A stretch of DNA of 64,000 nucleotides from Triglochin maritima (lineage: Eukaryota > Streptophyta > Magnoliopsida > Alismatales > Juncaginaceae), in the NCBI GenBank assembly GCA_963682175.1, contig OY821777.1, positions 3,241,501 to 3,305,500 of the forward strand, written 5' to 3'. The notes below the pieces were generated by a model. It was given only the letters and a program-made list of their open reading frames with translations. It was not told the DNA's origin and made no database searches. This document shows, piece by piece, positions 11,424 through 24,495 of this stretch. Made by a program: the position numbers and the translations under genes. Position 1 is the stretch's first letter. Every line of letters starts with the position of its first letter.

Positions 11424-12079
11424 TGGCAGCAGTATTAGTACAATAGTACCACTCTGAATAACGTGTGTGTTAGTGTCAAGACTTTACATAAATGAGCACT
11501 GCAGCTCTTCTCTGGCATCAAATGATTGAATTGGAGATCCATAAATTGAAATCATTGCCTCCCACACTTGGGCTAGTGGTGGGGAGCTAAAACATGATGC
11601 TGCAAGGGAGGGCAAGAATAAAGTGAGTTGTGATTGCTTAGAAGGTCATATAATAATACATAATTGTGATGGTGTTGTTGCATGCTTGCTTGCATTTTGG
11701 TTGGAATTGGGAGCAGCTACTGATTATTAGATCTTATAGGAAGTGGGGTTGGTGTTGTAGTGTTTCTCCCTTCACTTTTCCCTGTTGCTCCTTTAGTTGG
11801 TAGACGTATGTGAATGTGTTGGCAGAGATCTTTATGTGAGACGTTCCTTTCTCTTCTTTTCATAGCCAACAAAAGGAAGTTGTGGTTGGTGTTACGAATG
11901 TGTGTTTTCCTCATCTGTTTTCTTTCCGATGTCAAATTGTATTCTTATGAATGAAATTTTATTTAGAGCAACTTGTTTCAGTGCATGATGCCTTTTGATT
12001 GATAGAACTCCTACTGGTTGCTAATTAGACTGAAGATTTGTTGATTGCACAAAGCTGCATATTAAATCCAGTAGCAAGG
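11424..12079 (+). other. 3' UTR and downstream spacer of the SACL gene
   Basis: No further coding exon. 'gaatgaaattttatttag' near 11950 could serve as the poly(A) region. The antisense frame at 11717-11935 has no recognisable motif. Confidence 0.4.
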
Positions 12080-12082
12080 TTA

Positions 12083-12485
12083 GACCATTGTTAACAGCGC
12101 TCAGGTACTTCTCGGGCGTCTTGTTTTCTTTCTCGGTCACATCAGTTTTTCTCTCAGTCACGTCAGCACAAACCAACTCCCAAATTTTCCTCACAAACAC
12201 CCATAAACAACACGAACACCCTACATTATCTCCCATCCACGTCATTTTGTGATCAATTTTGGGTAAAACACAAAAAAAAAATTAAATATAAACAAATAAA
12301 AAACATAGTTTCATTTTTTTTTGAAAAAAATGATTTTAAATAATTTTTAAATCACCGCCTGGGTGGAAAATCATGTGGTTTCCCTCCCGATTTTCCACCC
12401 AGGCGGGAGACACGTCCGTCAATTTGCAGACGTGTCGGGCTGAATTTATGGGCACCTGATTTTTTTAGCATCGTAAAGGATGCTC
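12083..12485. mobile_element. Tourist/Harbinger-like MITE (403 bp)
   Basis: Both sides carry TTA (12080-12082 and 12486-12488), the usual Harbinger target. The left end reads 'gaccattgttaacagcgctc' and the right end, read inward, 'gagcatcctttacgatgct', a loose TIR pair. Inside is an exact 18-bp stem, 12355-12372 pairing with 12389-12406 ('ccgcctgggtggaaaatc' arms), with a 16-nt loop. A diverged piece of the same family lies near 56670. Confidence 0.7.
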
Positions 12486-12925
12486 TTATGGTGTTGTACC
12501 TATTATTACTACACTTGCAAATAATAAGGTTATGATTCAATTAAACCATGCAATGAAATTTCGACAACGTTTGCATCACTAAGTAGACCTAGGCGGGTAT
12601 GATATTTTTATGTATTTTAGGTATTTTTTAAAAAACAAATTGGAGGTATTTTAGGTGTTTTTAAAGTTTTTTGGAGGTATTTTTTTTGTAATTCAAGGTA
12701 GTTTAACGAAGAATGGTGTATGGATCACTTTATTCTTAAATTATAATTTTGATTTTTTTTATATTATATATAAAAATTACGGACAAATATCCCATTTCAC
12801 ACCCAAAAAAACTCAATTTTTATATTTAATTCACTTCCGTGTTCGAAAGTCCAACTGGAGTCTGGAGATCCTTCGTCGCCACCACTTCGTCTCTCCCACT
12901 CCGATCCAAACCCCAACCCTAATCC

Positions 12926-15451
12926 ATGGATCCCAACCCCAACCCCAACCAACCCCTCGAATCCACACCCAAATCGGCCGATTACGCCCCGTACCCGACC
13001 ATCGACCCTAAGGACCTCGAGCCGCCGCAACCTTCCGCCCCTCCGACCGTCCAACCCCACGATTCCGACTCCTCCAGGCCCCCTGGCCCCGATTCCACCA
13101 CCATGCCGACCGAGCCCAACCCCTACGTCACCTCCGCCCCCGCTGCCGCCTCCAAGCGTGAGTTCAGTTCTCGTCTAAAGGTAGAATCTGTTTGAGTGTT
13201 TTGGTTCTGATTTTGGTTTGGTTTCAGTGGATTCGGTGAAGGACGTGCTCGGGAAGTGGGGTAAGAGGGTCGAGGAGGCCACCAAGACCACCGGGGATCT
13301 CGCCGGGAACGTCTGGCAGCACTGTGAGTGTTTTGCTTCATTTTCTGTTTTGGGCTGATTTTGAGATATTATTTTGTAAAGGTCCGATCGGTTTGCAATA
13401 AAGTACTTTGGAATTAGAGTTTGATTTTGGAAAAATAACTGAAACTGTGAGATGATGAGATTAGTTGAAGCATTTCCACGGAATCAAAGAGAAAATACGT
13501 CAAACCGTTAAAAAAATGAATTTGTGTGTGAGTTCTCGCACTTCAACTTGAAGTGAAACTTCGTACATCTTCAAACTTCAGAATAGTCCGTGCTTTAAAT
13601 GATTGGATTGTATTTGTACCTCATAAGATCTTAGATGCTCTATACATCACCAATTTGTTTTGAATTGAAATTATTACTTTAGTATCATATTGGTGTGATA
13701 GTCTAAAATGCCCAAGAAGTTAGTTTCAACCGTTTCCATATCATTTAAGCATAATTTTTCGGAATGAAGTGAATGTCTTAGAAGCATGCCATTTGTGTGG
13801 TAATTTATAGGCTGAACGAAAAATGTGACATGAGCCTATCGCTTTACCAAAGAAATGCTTAGATGCCTTTAATTTATTTTGAATGGGTAGATGTATTCTT
13901 TCCATAAACCAGTACATAAATGTTCTGTTTTTAAGATTTTTCCCATGATATTTAGTCATTTATAAATAATGCACTGAGAGACATTTGTTACTTGTTAGAC
14001 TTATGAAGTTATGATAATGAAAAACATGTGTCATAGGGTGTCTTGGAAATAGTCCCCCGATAGTCTCATTATTAAATTTGAGACTATTATTATGACCGAA
14101 AAGATCTCAAATACCTCCTCTCAATACCAATTGGTTTAAGGTGGAAATTTAAACCTTGCTACTACAAATGATCTCATGAATAACTTGTGTCGCAAAAGAT
14201 CCTAGTATCCCACAGATGTTCATCTCATAGTAACTTGTCTCAAAAGACCTAATTTTAATGTGAAGATTTTTATGGGCAAAATGTGTAGGGTTCATTTCAA
14301 CTTTGATGTGTTATGGTTAAGATGTTAGGTTTGCAGAAGTTACATAATATTATCACAAGAAATCATAATCTTTGTAAATACTTGAAGTAGGACTTATTTT
14401 ATCCCAACTTTAAAACGACTCCCCACTACTTTATCATCATAAAAAGAAAATGGCTCCTTACTATGTTTCAGTTGGCGTGTGAAAGAAATAAAAACGTGCA
14501 TAAAGCTAGAGTTGATTGTTATTCAATAATTTTATACCTCAGCCACCATTGTGATGTTCATTTCATTTGTGGTGGTGTACAAATGAGAAATTTGTAGACA
14601 TAGTTGGTTAATGGTTACACATCATGCACTTAGTCTTTACCGAAGTGGCAAAGTTATAATCAGCAAAGACATTTCTCTTTCTGACTAATTGACAGAGTAC
14701 TTCCCGTTTGACTGCTTTGCTACCTATTTGTGTTTTTTTGTTGTAATCCACACTCATTTTTTCTATATTTGATAGCGATCCTAAATATGATTGTCATTTT
14801 ATTTTCTCAGTGAAAACTGGCCCCAGTATTGCTGATGCTGCCATGGGAATGATCTCACAGGGCACTAAAGTTATTGCTGAAGGTGGTTATGAGAAAATCT
14901 TCCGAGAAACTTTTGAAACAGTTCCTGAGGAGCAGCTGAAAAATACCTTTGCTTGCTATTTGTCTACATCTGCTCGTCCTGTTAGAGGGATCCTATATCT
15001 TTGAAGCGCAAAACTTGCCTTTTGCAGTGATAACACTCTCTCTTACGAAGTTGGGGATAAGACCGAGCACAGTTACTATAAGGTATGCTCATCTTCCTTT
15101 GCTTTTTTGGAATAAATCTTGCCCATGGTGAAATAACTAAATATCACATCTCATTGAATGCTTCTTTTATTTAAGATTTTTTTTTTAAAATAGAACAATA
15201 AGAAATTTGGGATTTTGTCAAGCTTTTCTCCTCCTAATGGTTTTTGTTAGCATCTCATTAGCCACAATTTTTTATAGGTGGTAATTTCTTTGAATCAAAC
15301 AAGAAACATCACTCCTTCAACAAGCAAGGTGAATCCTGCAGAGAAATACATTCAAGTTGTGTCTGTTGACAACCATGAATTCTGGTTCATGGGCTTTGTA
15401 AACTACGATGCTGCAGTGAAAACTCTCCAAGAAGCCTTGAAACACTATTAA
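12926..15451 (+). CDS. GEM-like GRAM-domain protein gene with a premature in-frame stop
   Basis: Four exons with consistent phases: 12926-13157, 13228-13323, 14811-15082 and 15278-15451. Exon 1 is a proline-rich N-terminus ([12 protein letters not shown]). The rest reads '[17 protein letters not shown]', '[18 protein letters not shown]', '[20 protein letters not shown]', '[13 protein letters not shown]' and '[20 protein letters not shown]', which are diagnostic for plant GEM-like/ABA-responsive GRAM proteins (membrane-lipid or protein-binding, linked to GL2 regulation and ABA responses). Read through, the product would be about 257 aa, normal for the family. However, TGA at 15002-15004 replaces the serine codon in 'YL-S-SAKLAF', ending the protein near residue 173 inside the GRAM domain. 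Everything downstream, including splice sites, is intact. This is therefore a recent null allele, a sequencing error or RNA-edited; I favour a recent mutation or error over an old pseudogene. Confidence 0.85.
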
Positions 15452-16801
15452 GTTTCAATTGGTTCCATATTTCCAGATGAAGCTCTGCATATCTTGAAGA
15501 AGTTTGTTTGTTGGGTGTGGCCGTGTGTACAGTATTTGCTTATTGTGATGTGGAGTGACACTTCATGTGCATGAATTTGATATTTCGAAAGAGCACTTGT
15601 TGTTTGAACAGCTGTATACATGAGAATATGAAAATTATAACTTATTCTATACTTCGTAAAATTATGGAACTTGTGTTCGTCTTGTTTAATTTCGTAATTC
15701 ATGTCTAGGATTGATGGATAGCAGGTTACGCCAGGTACATTTACCTACTGTCAACTCAATGATCTACAGACACATTTACCTACTGTCTTAACTCAATGAT
15801 CTACAGACGGGACTGTTTTGAAGTTTGTATTTCTTTTATGACCCAGAAATCTCCGACTTCCACCTCCATTTTGGATGTTTGTACTTGGAAATTGTAAATC
15901 TCGCAAGTACCTAGCTAACTATGGGTGCCTTTGCCGTTTGATGTATTGGATTATGGTGACTGGGTTAGCAAAATCTAGTGTTCGCAGGTGAAACCAAAAA
16001 TCAATGTTTGTGGGGCTTAGTTGCGGAATCGACTGGAATCCAGGATTCGTAGAAAAAGTTTGGCAATTCGTATTCGAACCTCAAGCCAATTTTTAGTTTT
16101 TACAGCATAGCATCTCTGGATCAAAATTTGACACGTACGGGCTCATGTTATGATCTAATTTGCAGTTCACCAGTTTGCAGCCACTCCATTCGAGTATATC
16201 CAAACGCTTGGGATCACGTGCAGACGTACTTGAGCGCAGTAAAAGGTGAAAAGGGATATACAGACATACTGCATTTTGCGAAGATACGATTTTAAAATAA
16301 GAATCTAGGTTACACACTTGAACGACAATCAAAAGCAAAAAATAGAGACAGGTGGAGACCGATTCTTGTATATATCCATCTTCGCACGATCCTTTTTTGT
16401 CGTAGTGAGCAAAACAGAAGGCCAAATAAGTTAGTAGAATCAAATTTGCTGGAGCGAAAAATTCACGTTAAACAAAAGAAACAAACAGGTCCACGACACT
16501 ACCAGAAACGTTGGAAAATTAGATTCCTGGTGTTCAAGTAAATACCATACAAAAACAACAGAAATTACAGATACTACAGTGAAGAATTTCTGGACAAGGA
16601 TCATAGAACCTTCACGATTTTTTTTTTTGAAAGAGTGACTAGGTCGTGGTCAAGAATATTGATTGAAGAACAAAAGGCCAATTGTGAAGGATGCTGAGGT
16701 ACTGTCCCAGTGCAAGGATCATCTGGTGCCTCGACAGAGTGCAGACGTGATTTAGCTTTCAATCTCCAATTTCTAAGGCTGCCTCTCCTCTGAAACCAAG
16801 T
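15452..16801. other. spacer between two convergent genes
   Basis: Holds the 3' regions of the GEM-like gene (+) and NUP62 (-). A short repeat 'cacatttacctactgtc' plus 'aactcaatgatctacagac' occurs twice at about 15737-15807. No coding exon seen. Confidence 0.4.
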
Positions 16802-19800
16802 TCAGGACATCCAGAATCTTGAACCTGCCAACTCACGTTCTGCAGCATTGCCCCGATCCACCAATTTCTGAATTTGAGTTGAGAACTCGCTTGCCTACAC
16901 ATTGAGAGAAAAGAAAATCAGCTATAGAGGTTTGTTCAGTAATCACCTTCCTGTGCTGCTTCATCCAATGATCCGAACACAGTTCCATTCTGGCATCTAG
17001 TGTCCTACGGTAATTGAAGGCCAAATATACTCAGTAATCCAAGGTACTGTTTACACGAGCAGGTGGAGAAATACAACATTTGACGGAACACTGCAGGATG
17101 TTTTGCACCTTAAGAATCAAGAAGATTTCCAGGAGAGCATAGTGGAAAATATATCAGAGGGAGTACGTAAGGGTAGAGGTTCTTCCCTTTGATTTCAAGT
17201 CACTACAGAAATAATGCATATATATTCTAGAAACATCATAACTAAAGCAAATCAGCAAGAACTTGAATTTCAGTGTCTACAGACCAGGTACTCTTAACAG
17301 CTATAACAAACTGCTCCGAAACATTGTAGTCATCAAATTGTCAAGCACAGTGTTTGAACTAACCTTTTCATCTATCCAAACCAAGGAACTCAACTGGTTA
17401 TTCAGTGTGCGCACAACCACATCTATCGGAGTTAAACCATCAACAACATCGAGCTCTCCACCCTAAGCAATTGAGACTCAAACATGCATTAGAGTCATTT
17501 TAACTCAATCAAGAATCACAAGAGCATACCTGATTGGCATTCAATGTATGAATAATAGTCTTTATTTTCTCAGCCATCTGCTCCATTTCCCTCTCTACGA
17601 GTTCCGCCTGTTCATACCTGTTGCGAGATACAAAGAGTGAAAAATATGGAGAATGCAAAGGGTGTTTCCATAAATAAATATGCAAACAAGCATTCTGTAT
17701 GTTGTGTTTTGAACAGCCAAATAGATCAAACATACAATCCACATTAGTGAATAAAATGTACCAAACCTCCCATATTTCTAATTCAAAATACCATCTTTTC
17801 ATATTTTCTGATAATTTTCTGCAATTTTTACAGCCATTCAAGCATCTCACACCTTGGCCTACTTAGTTTGCAATTTGTAGCATTTGTTTATTTATTTATT
17901 TATTTATTTATTTTTGAACGGTGTAACTGGTAGCGTTTATGCCTTTATGGTCCTTCATAGTCTTACTCTAGTAAACAATTTTAAATTTGACAATCTACAT
18001 TCCCCCCCTTCTTTTAGATCTCTACCAAATTCTCAAGCAAGGAATCAATATTTCAGGCCTAGCTTTGAATTATGTAGGTAAGAGCCTGCTTCTCTACAAT
18101 TACAAAACAACAAGAGAAACTTCAAAGATTTTCTTCTTAAAGATGACGAAAAGAACCAAAGTTACAAACATCGAATCACGTGCTGATGCAGCTTGGTCTT
18201 CAAGAAGTAATCCACGTTCATTTTTGTAGATCTTTTCAGCTTCTTCTTCCACACTTTGTATAGCCTTATCAACCTGGTAGTAGTAAGTACAAACAGAAAA
18301 GCCATCATACAGGGTTATATGAAGTGCATACATAACCATAAATTTGCTAGTAGAATCAATTGCAACAACAACAAAGCCTTTTATCCCAAACTATTTGGGG
18401 TAGGCTAGAAATGAAACTCTAAGGAGTCACGGGTCAGGCACGTGAATCGCCTGACGCCCCAAACACGATTCTCTTTTAAGTTTCAATTGGATGTAGTAAA
18501 CAATTGACCATAAAAAAATCTGTTCACAAAAGGACATCCAAATGGTTTTCGTTATGAATCAAAATATCTTTAATTTCAACGATATGACGTGGAATCGGGG
18601 GAATTGTGATAATTTTGATCTCATCTGCACGACCACACAGAATAAGCCAACTTTTTAGTAACATCCAGCAAAACATAATATTAGCCACCATTTCTGGTAA
18701 AATTCAATTGGATTGAAGAAAAATGCTACACGCCACATTCTTCACCTCTTGCTGATGAGTTTCTATCAACTCCAACTGCCTTTCCAAATTGGTTTGTGAC
18801 TCTACAACTTTTGCTACCTCAGCCTGCACACAAGCATCAAAATAATATCCCAAGATAAATAAGGTAGCATTATCACTAGCCAGAAATTTACCAAGAGATT
18901 CAGATTACATGAAACAAAAATCACCGCAATAATCCCGGGAACCATGCCTTAATTTTTTTCTTCTAATGCAGCGTTAAGTTAATGAATGTTAAATAACATA
19001 AGAAAGAACAAATACCAGCTGAAAAACATTTTCAAATTATTCTCACATATTACTAGCACCAATTAAGAATGCAGCTCCCATATAATTAAGTGTTCCTATC
19101 TTTTGTCCAACAGTTGAAACCATACTGATGATGGGCCAAAAGTGTATTAAATGAAAGTTAAAATCGCTACAAAATATTCAAATTGTTGGGATTGACATAA
19201 TGAAAAATCATTTCCAAATAAAGCATGTAATACCTATAATAGAGTAGAATTTAAGGTGATAATCATATCATTTTGTAAACTGCATAGAACATGTTGAAAG
19301 GGGTGAAATTGTGTGGGACATTGTTACTGAACTGATACACTATGAAATGATCAATGTGCATGGAACAACAATTTGAGAAAATGTTATTAAACGATTGTGA
19401 TCATGTATTACTCCCTCTCAATAATTCGATGAAAGGTGATGAACATTAGTTATTGCTAACTCGATGCTTTGGGTAAGTGCTCCTTTCTATTTTTAGTATA
19501 GATGTAAGTAACCATAAAAAAAAACCCAAGCCTAGGAATCATTCTGAGAAGCAGTTCCTTTACACTGCTAAAAATGGTTAAATGATACCCAAAAAAGCTA
19601 GGCTCGCCTAGCAGTAATTAAACTTCTTGAAACTCGGCCCTTGAGATTAACATTGGAAATTTGGAACTATTGAACACTTAAGATATAAGTCTCAAGGAGT
19701 TAGTACTCTTTTTTCTTTTTCTTTTTTGCATTTTCACTATTTGAATTTAAATTTAAATTTGCTCCAAGTGAGTCCTGACCTCCAGTCTGATAAGAACACC

Positions 19801-22800
19801 TCTGTTTTGCAGTATTCTTCTGTCCCACTCAGCTATTGCTGTAGCTTGTTTACGGAACTTGCTAGTGCGCTCCTGTAACTCTGCATTCCAGTCTTTGATA
19901 ATCTGTGAAGCCAAAACAATGGAAAATACTAGATGCTATGAAAAGGGAGAAACAGAGAATTTCAATCCATGGCAGAAGGAACTGTCAAAACAAAGTATAA
20001 GTATGCTGCTGATGCATGAATGACGAGGACAAACATCTAAAATCTTGACAATGGACAAAATAAAATATACACATTGTGTAATGTGTTTTCATAAGATGCT
20101 GAGGCAAGTATAAATTTATACACGGCAAAAAAGGAAATACATACCTCCTCTACAGTTTTACCAGTGATCTCGGATGGTAATTTTGGTGCTTGTGTCTGCA
20201 CTGAGCTCACGGTTGTTGCCGAAGTTCTGTTGGAAAACAAAAAAAGTTAAAAGAGTTGCATGTCAAATCTCATCATAAAATATTAACAATCGGACTGTTA
20301 TAAAAAATGGAACAGATAACTACGGCAAACCAACCCTGAGCTACCGGCCCCAACTACAATAGACAGTGCCTGGGTCGTAGTGGCAGAGGAACCTGCACGG
20401 TAAAAACTTGAAAGAATAAAATATCTAGTATCATCCATTCATAATGTAACAACCAAATATTTTCTTCAACTTGCAAGTAATGAATTAAAAATTAAAGAAG
20501 CAATGATATGCTATGGTAAAATGAATCTTTGGCAAAAAACTGAAGTCCAAATGATAGGCAGCAGTGCACCATTAAAAAGGTATTCGAGTCGTTTTGGTAG
20601 TTAACATACTGCCCTTACAGCTCGCACGTTCACGACACAGATGAAGGCCTTTCTTGCATTAGAGGTATAAGTCAATAAGTCATGAGCTTGCAGTGCAGGC
20701 TAGCACTTCATGATAGGTCCATGCTACACAATTAACTGTTTTCATATAGAATGTGCTGTAAAATGATTTTTTTATAAATAAAAAGGAACCATACCACATG
20801 CTAATATAGATCTGATCAGTATAGTGCACCCCATCTAATCAAAATAATACACACCCATCTGATCAATTTCACATGTGAATAAAGAGTACATCTTGACACT
20901 TGCAGTAGTATTGCAACGCATAGTAGTAAAACAAGCAGAATTGAATGAAAAATTCAAGCAAAATGGCCTAACTAGAAAAGCAAGACCTTCGTGTGATAAG
21001 TTTCAACTTTTAAAAATTCATGAAACTACCATGCACAAAAAGTCATGCAAGTAAGTTTCACAAGGATGTTTTCAAACACTCTTACCATAAAGCAAAAGAA
21101 AACAATAATCTCAGAATGACATAATCAGATGGTTACCTACTACAACATATACACCTAATTGAGGCAATTCCAACATTCATGTTCCCCTTTTCTCAACTAA
21201 GATTTACCAAAAACTATATCTTCAGTTAGAAAGCCGCTTTCTTGAAAATAATCAAACCCTTGGAGTAAAAGTGTTTTGGTGGTTATAGCAAACAACAAGT
21301 GAATTCAGAATGTCACTGCTCACAGACTAACTAACAAGGTGCAGCAGATCACAAGAGAATTACCAGCCACTGAAGTTGTTGTGGTAGCCGCGGAAGCTGT
21401 TGAAGATGGAGCTTGCATTGTGGTTGCAGTTTTAGTAGACAAACTAAAACCTGAGAAAATTCCAGATGAGGAGGCTGGTGTGGAACTTGCAGTCGTTGCA
21501 GTTGCACTAGTTTGGGAAGCAGAAGTCTGTGTAAAGAAACTTGAACTCGTCACTGGAGTAATTGGGGCTGTAACTGAGGCAGCGGTAGAGACAGGCGTAG
21601 ACGTAGATGCTGGTGTAGAGGGCTTTGGTGCCCCACTTAAGGAAAAAGACGGAATGACTGTTGGGGTGCTGAAACCAAAAGAGGGAGTGGTAGAAGCAGA
21701 AGCACTGGAAGCAGAATGGCTCATACTGAACCCAATCAAAGATTGAGAACCAGAAGAAGTGGTGGAAGTAGAAGTGCTAGGGCTGAATCCAAACGAGGGT
21801 TGAGAGGTGGTGGTGGTGACAGAAGCAGGTGCAGCTGAAGTGGTTTTGTTGAACCCAAATGAGGGCTGAGAAGCAAGAGCAGCAGTTGTGGAAAGAGAAA
21901 CAGTAGCCCCAAATGACGGCTGAGAAAAAGCAGAAGAGATGGATGCAACTGTGCTGGATCCAAACATGGGTTTTGAAGCAGAAGCGGTGGTGGAAGCAGC
22001 TGTGTTCAATCCAAATGCAAGCTGAGTAGCAGAGGTGGAAGTACCCAATCCAAGTGAAGGCGTAGAGTTGGAAGCACTTGAAGTGCTTGAAGTAGGAGCT
22101 GAGGCCAAACTTCCAAAACCGAAAGCAGGCATTGAAGCAGAACTGGCGCTGGTGGAAGAAGTAGCAGAACCACCAAAACCAAATGCAGGAACTGAAGCAG
22201 AAGTAGTTGTTGTAGTAGCCGAAGTAGTGGTGCTTGATCCAAATGCAGGTGCCAATACAGAAGTACTTGTGGGAGTGGCAGAAGATGAAGTGCCAAATCC
22301 AAATGCAGGCACCGAAGAAGCAGTTGTTGTAAATGCAGAAGCAGAACTGCCAAGTCCAAATGCAGGCATTGAAGCAGATGCAGTAGTAGAAGTGGAAGAA
22401 GAAGTGCCAAATCCAGACAAGGGCGTAGAAGCAGAACCACCAAATCCAAATGAAGGTGTAAAAGCAGAAGCCGACGTAGTAGAAGCAGAACTGCCAAATC
22501 CAGACAAAGGTGTGGCAGCAGAGCTGCCAAATCCAAGTGAAGGTTTAGAAGCAGAACTGCCAAATCCAGCAGCTGTAGAAGCAGCACTTCCAAATCCAGA
22601 CGCAGATGTAGAAGCATCACTTCCAAATCCAGAAGCAGGCGTAGAAGCAGCACTTCCAAATCCAGACACAGGCGTAGAAGCAGCACCTCCAAACCCAGAT
22701 AAAGGAGTAGAAGAAGGGCTTCCAAATCCAAATGAAGGTGTAGAAGTGGTACTTGATGCAGCAGCAGAAGAGGCAAATCCAAATGAAGGCATAGAAGTGG

Positions 22801-24495
22801 TGGTGGTGGTCGAAGCAGAAGCGCCAAATCCAAATGCAGGTTGAGAAGCAGCAGGTGCGGTGATTATGGAAGCTGAAGTTGCTGATGCTCTGCAAGAAAA
22901 CAACATAAGTTAAAGGCGTTGAAGCTAAACTCATGTGTAATCTGAATATTTGAGACAGGAAACAGATAAATAAAGACAAACCCTGAGCCATTGGCCCCGA
23001 CTACAGTTGAGGATCCTGGGGTTGAAGTAGCAAAGGAGCCTGTAACAGGAATATGATGGTAAATAATGATAAAAGCCAACCACACAAAAATGTAACATTA
23101 AGATATTTAGTTGCAACATGCAAATAATCAAAAGAAAGCATGAACAGGGAGATGCAATGCTTCAGTAAGGAAAGCAACAAAACGAAGCCAAAATTCAAAT
23201 GGCGAAAGTGATACTGCAAAAGAGACATGCTCGTATACTCAATAAACCACCTCAAAGTTAGCTCTCATAGTTGGTGTATTTGTACAAATAAAGTTCATGA
23301 TTCACAAACAATGGTAGATGCACAGCAGTACAGGTAACCCAGTTGGAACCGTCGACCCTCATTGAGATCTTATAATTTGTCGTAGTGGTAGTTTTGCATT
23401 TTTTTTATTTATGTAGATAGCTGTGTTTTGCAGCATAGTGGGTCTATGCCAGCACTCCATTCGAAAGTAAGTAGAGAAAAAACGAAAGATTAAGAAAAAA
23501 AACACCCACAACACTTTCCTTGTACAATGACAAATAGTCCAGACCATACAGAAATGCATATCCAGTTAAATGCTCCCATTATTATTGCAACACGTGATTC
23601 AACTCGAAGGCCAAACCTCCATATTATCTCCATATGACTATATGTCTACTCAAGGCATAACAAAAGGAAGATTAATTTCAATACATGGTCCATAGTTTTT
23701 ATAGTCGTATTTTTTTCTAACTTGTCTACACTATCTAGAAACATGTTCATCAATGCCATCCAAAAACAATCTGGTCAGGTTTCGCTCAACTTTTTCTCCG
23801 AAATCAGAGTTCTAGGTCCGGAGAACACACAATCACACAAAATCCACGAGACCACAAACAATTACAATAACAATGCAAACGATCAACTGATCAGGAAATT
23901 ACACAAAGTGCGGTTGTCACAATTCAAGTCGGAATTTGGGAAACCTCCAGCTGTTTGAAGCATTATATTGGTCCAAAAAGACACCGGTTGAGTTCAAATT
24001 CCAAACAAACTTTACAACTCAAACATAACCTCATTTGTCAATTTGAGTTGAAAACGAGGGTTTCCGAATTTAAATACGACCCTCTTGTAATCAATCGAAC
24101 CCTTAACACTTTCGCGAAGTCTACATACGTCCAACTTACCAGTGGTTAACTCGTTGTGAGACCTACGATTAAAATCGGGATTTGGAAAACCGAAGCATCA
24201 TTCCGGACCAAACACACACGAGTTCAGTTGAAACAGACTTTATATATAACTCAAACCTAACCTCATTTGTAGGTGAAAACGAGGGTTTCGGAGCGATAAA
24301 ACCCTAAAAAGTAAAATGGAACTCACTGGAGGGGGCGAATCCGAAGAGAGACTGGGAAGCGGCGGTGGAAGCGGAGGAGGATCCGAATAGAGTGGGGGTG
24401 GAGGCGGAGGTGGAGGAGAAGGAGAAGAGGGATTGGGAAGAGGAGGAGGAGGAGGAGGGCGTCGTTGGGTTCCCGAACGGGGACGGCGACGACAT
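16802..24495 (-). CDS. NUP62: nucleoporin NUP62 (central-channel FG nucleoporin), 825 aa, 11 coding exons
   Basis: Coding exons in transcript order: 24495-24327, 23039-22982, 22889-21364, 20392-20335, 20226-20145, 19902-19780, 18823-18746, 18273-18170, 17617-17530, 17462-17364 and 16894-16802. Phases agree throughout (2,478 nt). The N-terminal two thirds are Ser/Thr/Ala-rich with about 30 FG dipeptides (PSFGFG, PLSGFG, PAFGFG types), the disordered barrier that binds importins. The C-terminal 240 residues are the Nsp1/NUP62 coiled-coil domain: 'LPSEITGKTVEEIIKDWNAE', 'AIAEWDRRILQNR', 'LERQLELIETHQQE', 'TIIHTLNANQGGELD', ending 'RFWMS'. That domain anchors NUP62 to NUP54/NUP58 in the pore channel. 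Exons 2 and 4 look like copies of one another. The start was chosen because MSSPSPFGNP opens directly into FG sequence. Confidence 0.93.
17885..17913. repeat. (ATTT)n microsatellite in a NUP62 intron
   Basis: About seven tandem 'attt' units in the intron between the eighth and ninth coding exons of NUP62. Likely length-polymorphic; no function implied. Confidence 0.9.
18361..18475 (-). mobile_element. 3' part of an Au-like plant SINE in a NUP62 intron
   Basis: The plus strand begins 'caacaacaacaaagccttt', then 'tcccaaactatttggggt', then 'aggctag'. Read on the minus strand, this is the conserved 3' end of Au-type SINEs, which finish in a TTG repeat. The 5' tRNA-like part is not clear, so the copy is truncated or diverged. 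It sits within an intron, clear of exon borders. Confidence 0.65.

Noticed and set aside
22006..22844. Long open frames on both strands (Leu-rich on -, 'PNPNAG'-repeat on +) overlapping the big FG exon
   Set aside because: They are shadows of the repetitive Ser/Ala/Phe-Gly codons of NUP62, whose frame has homology and fits spliced phases.
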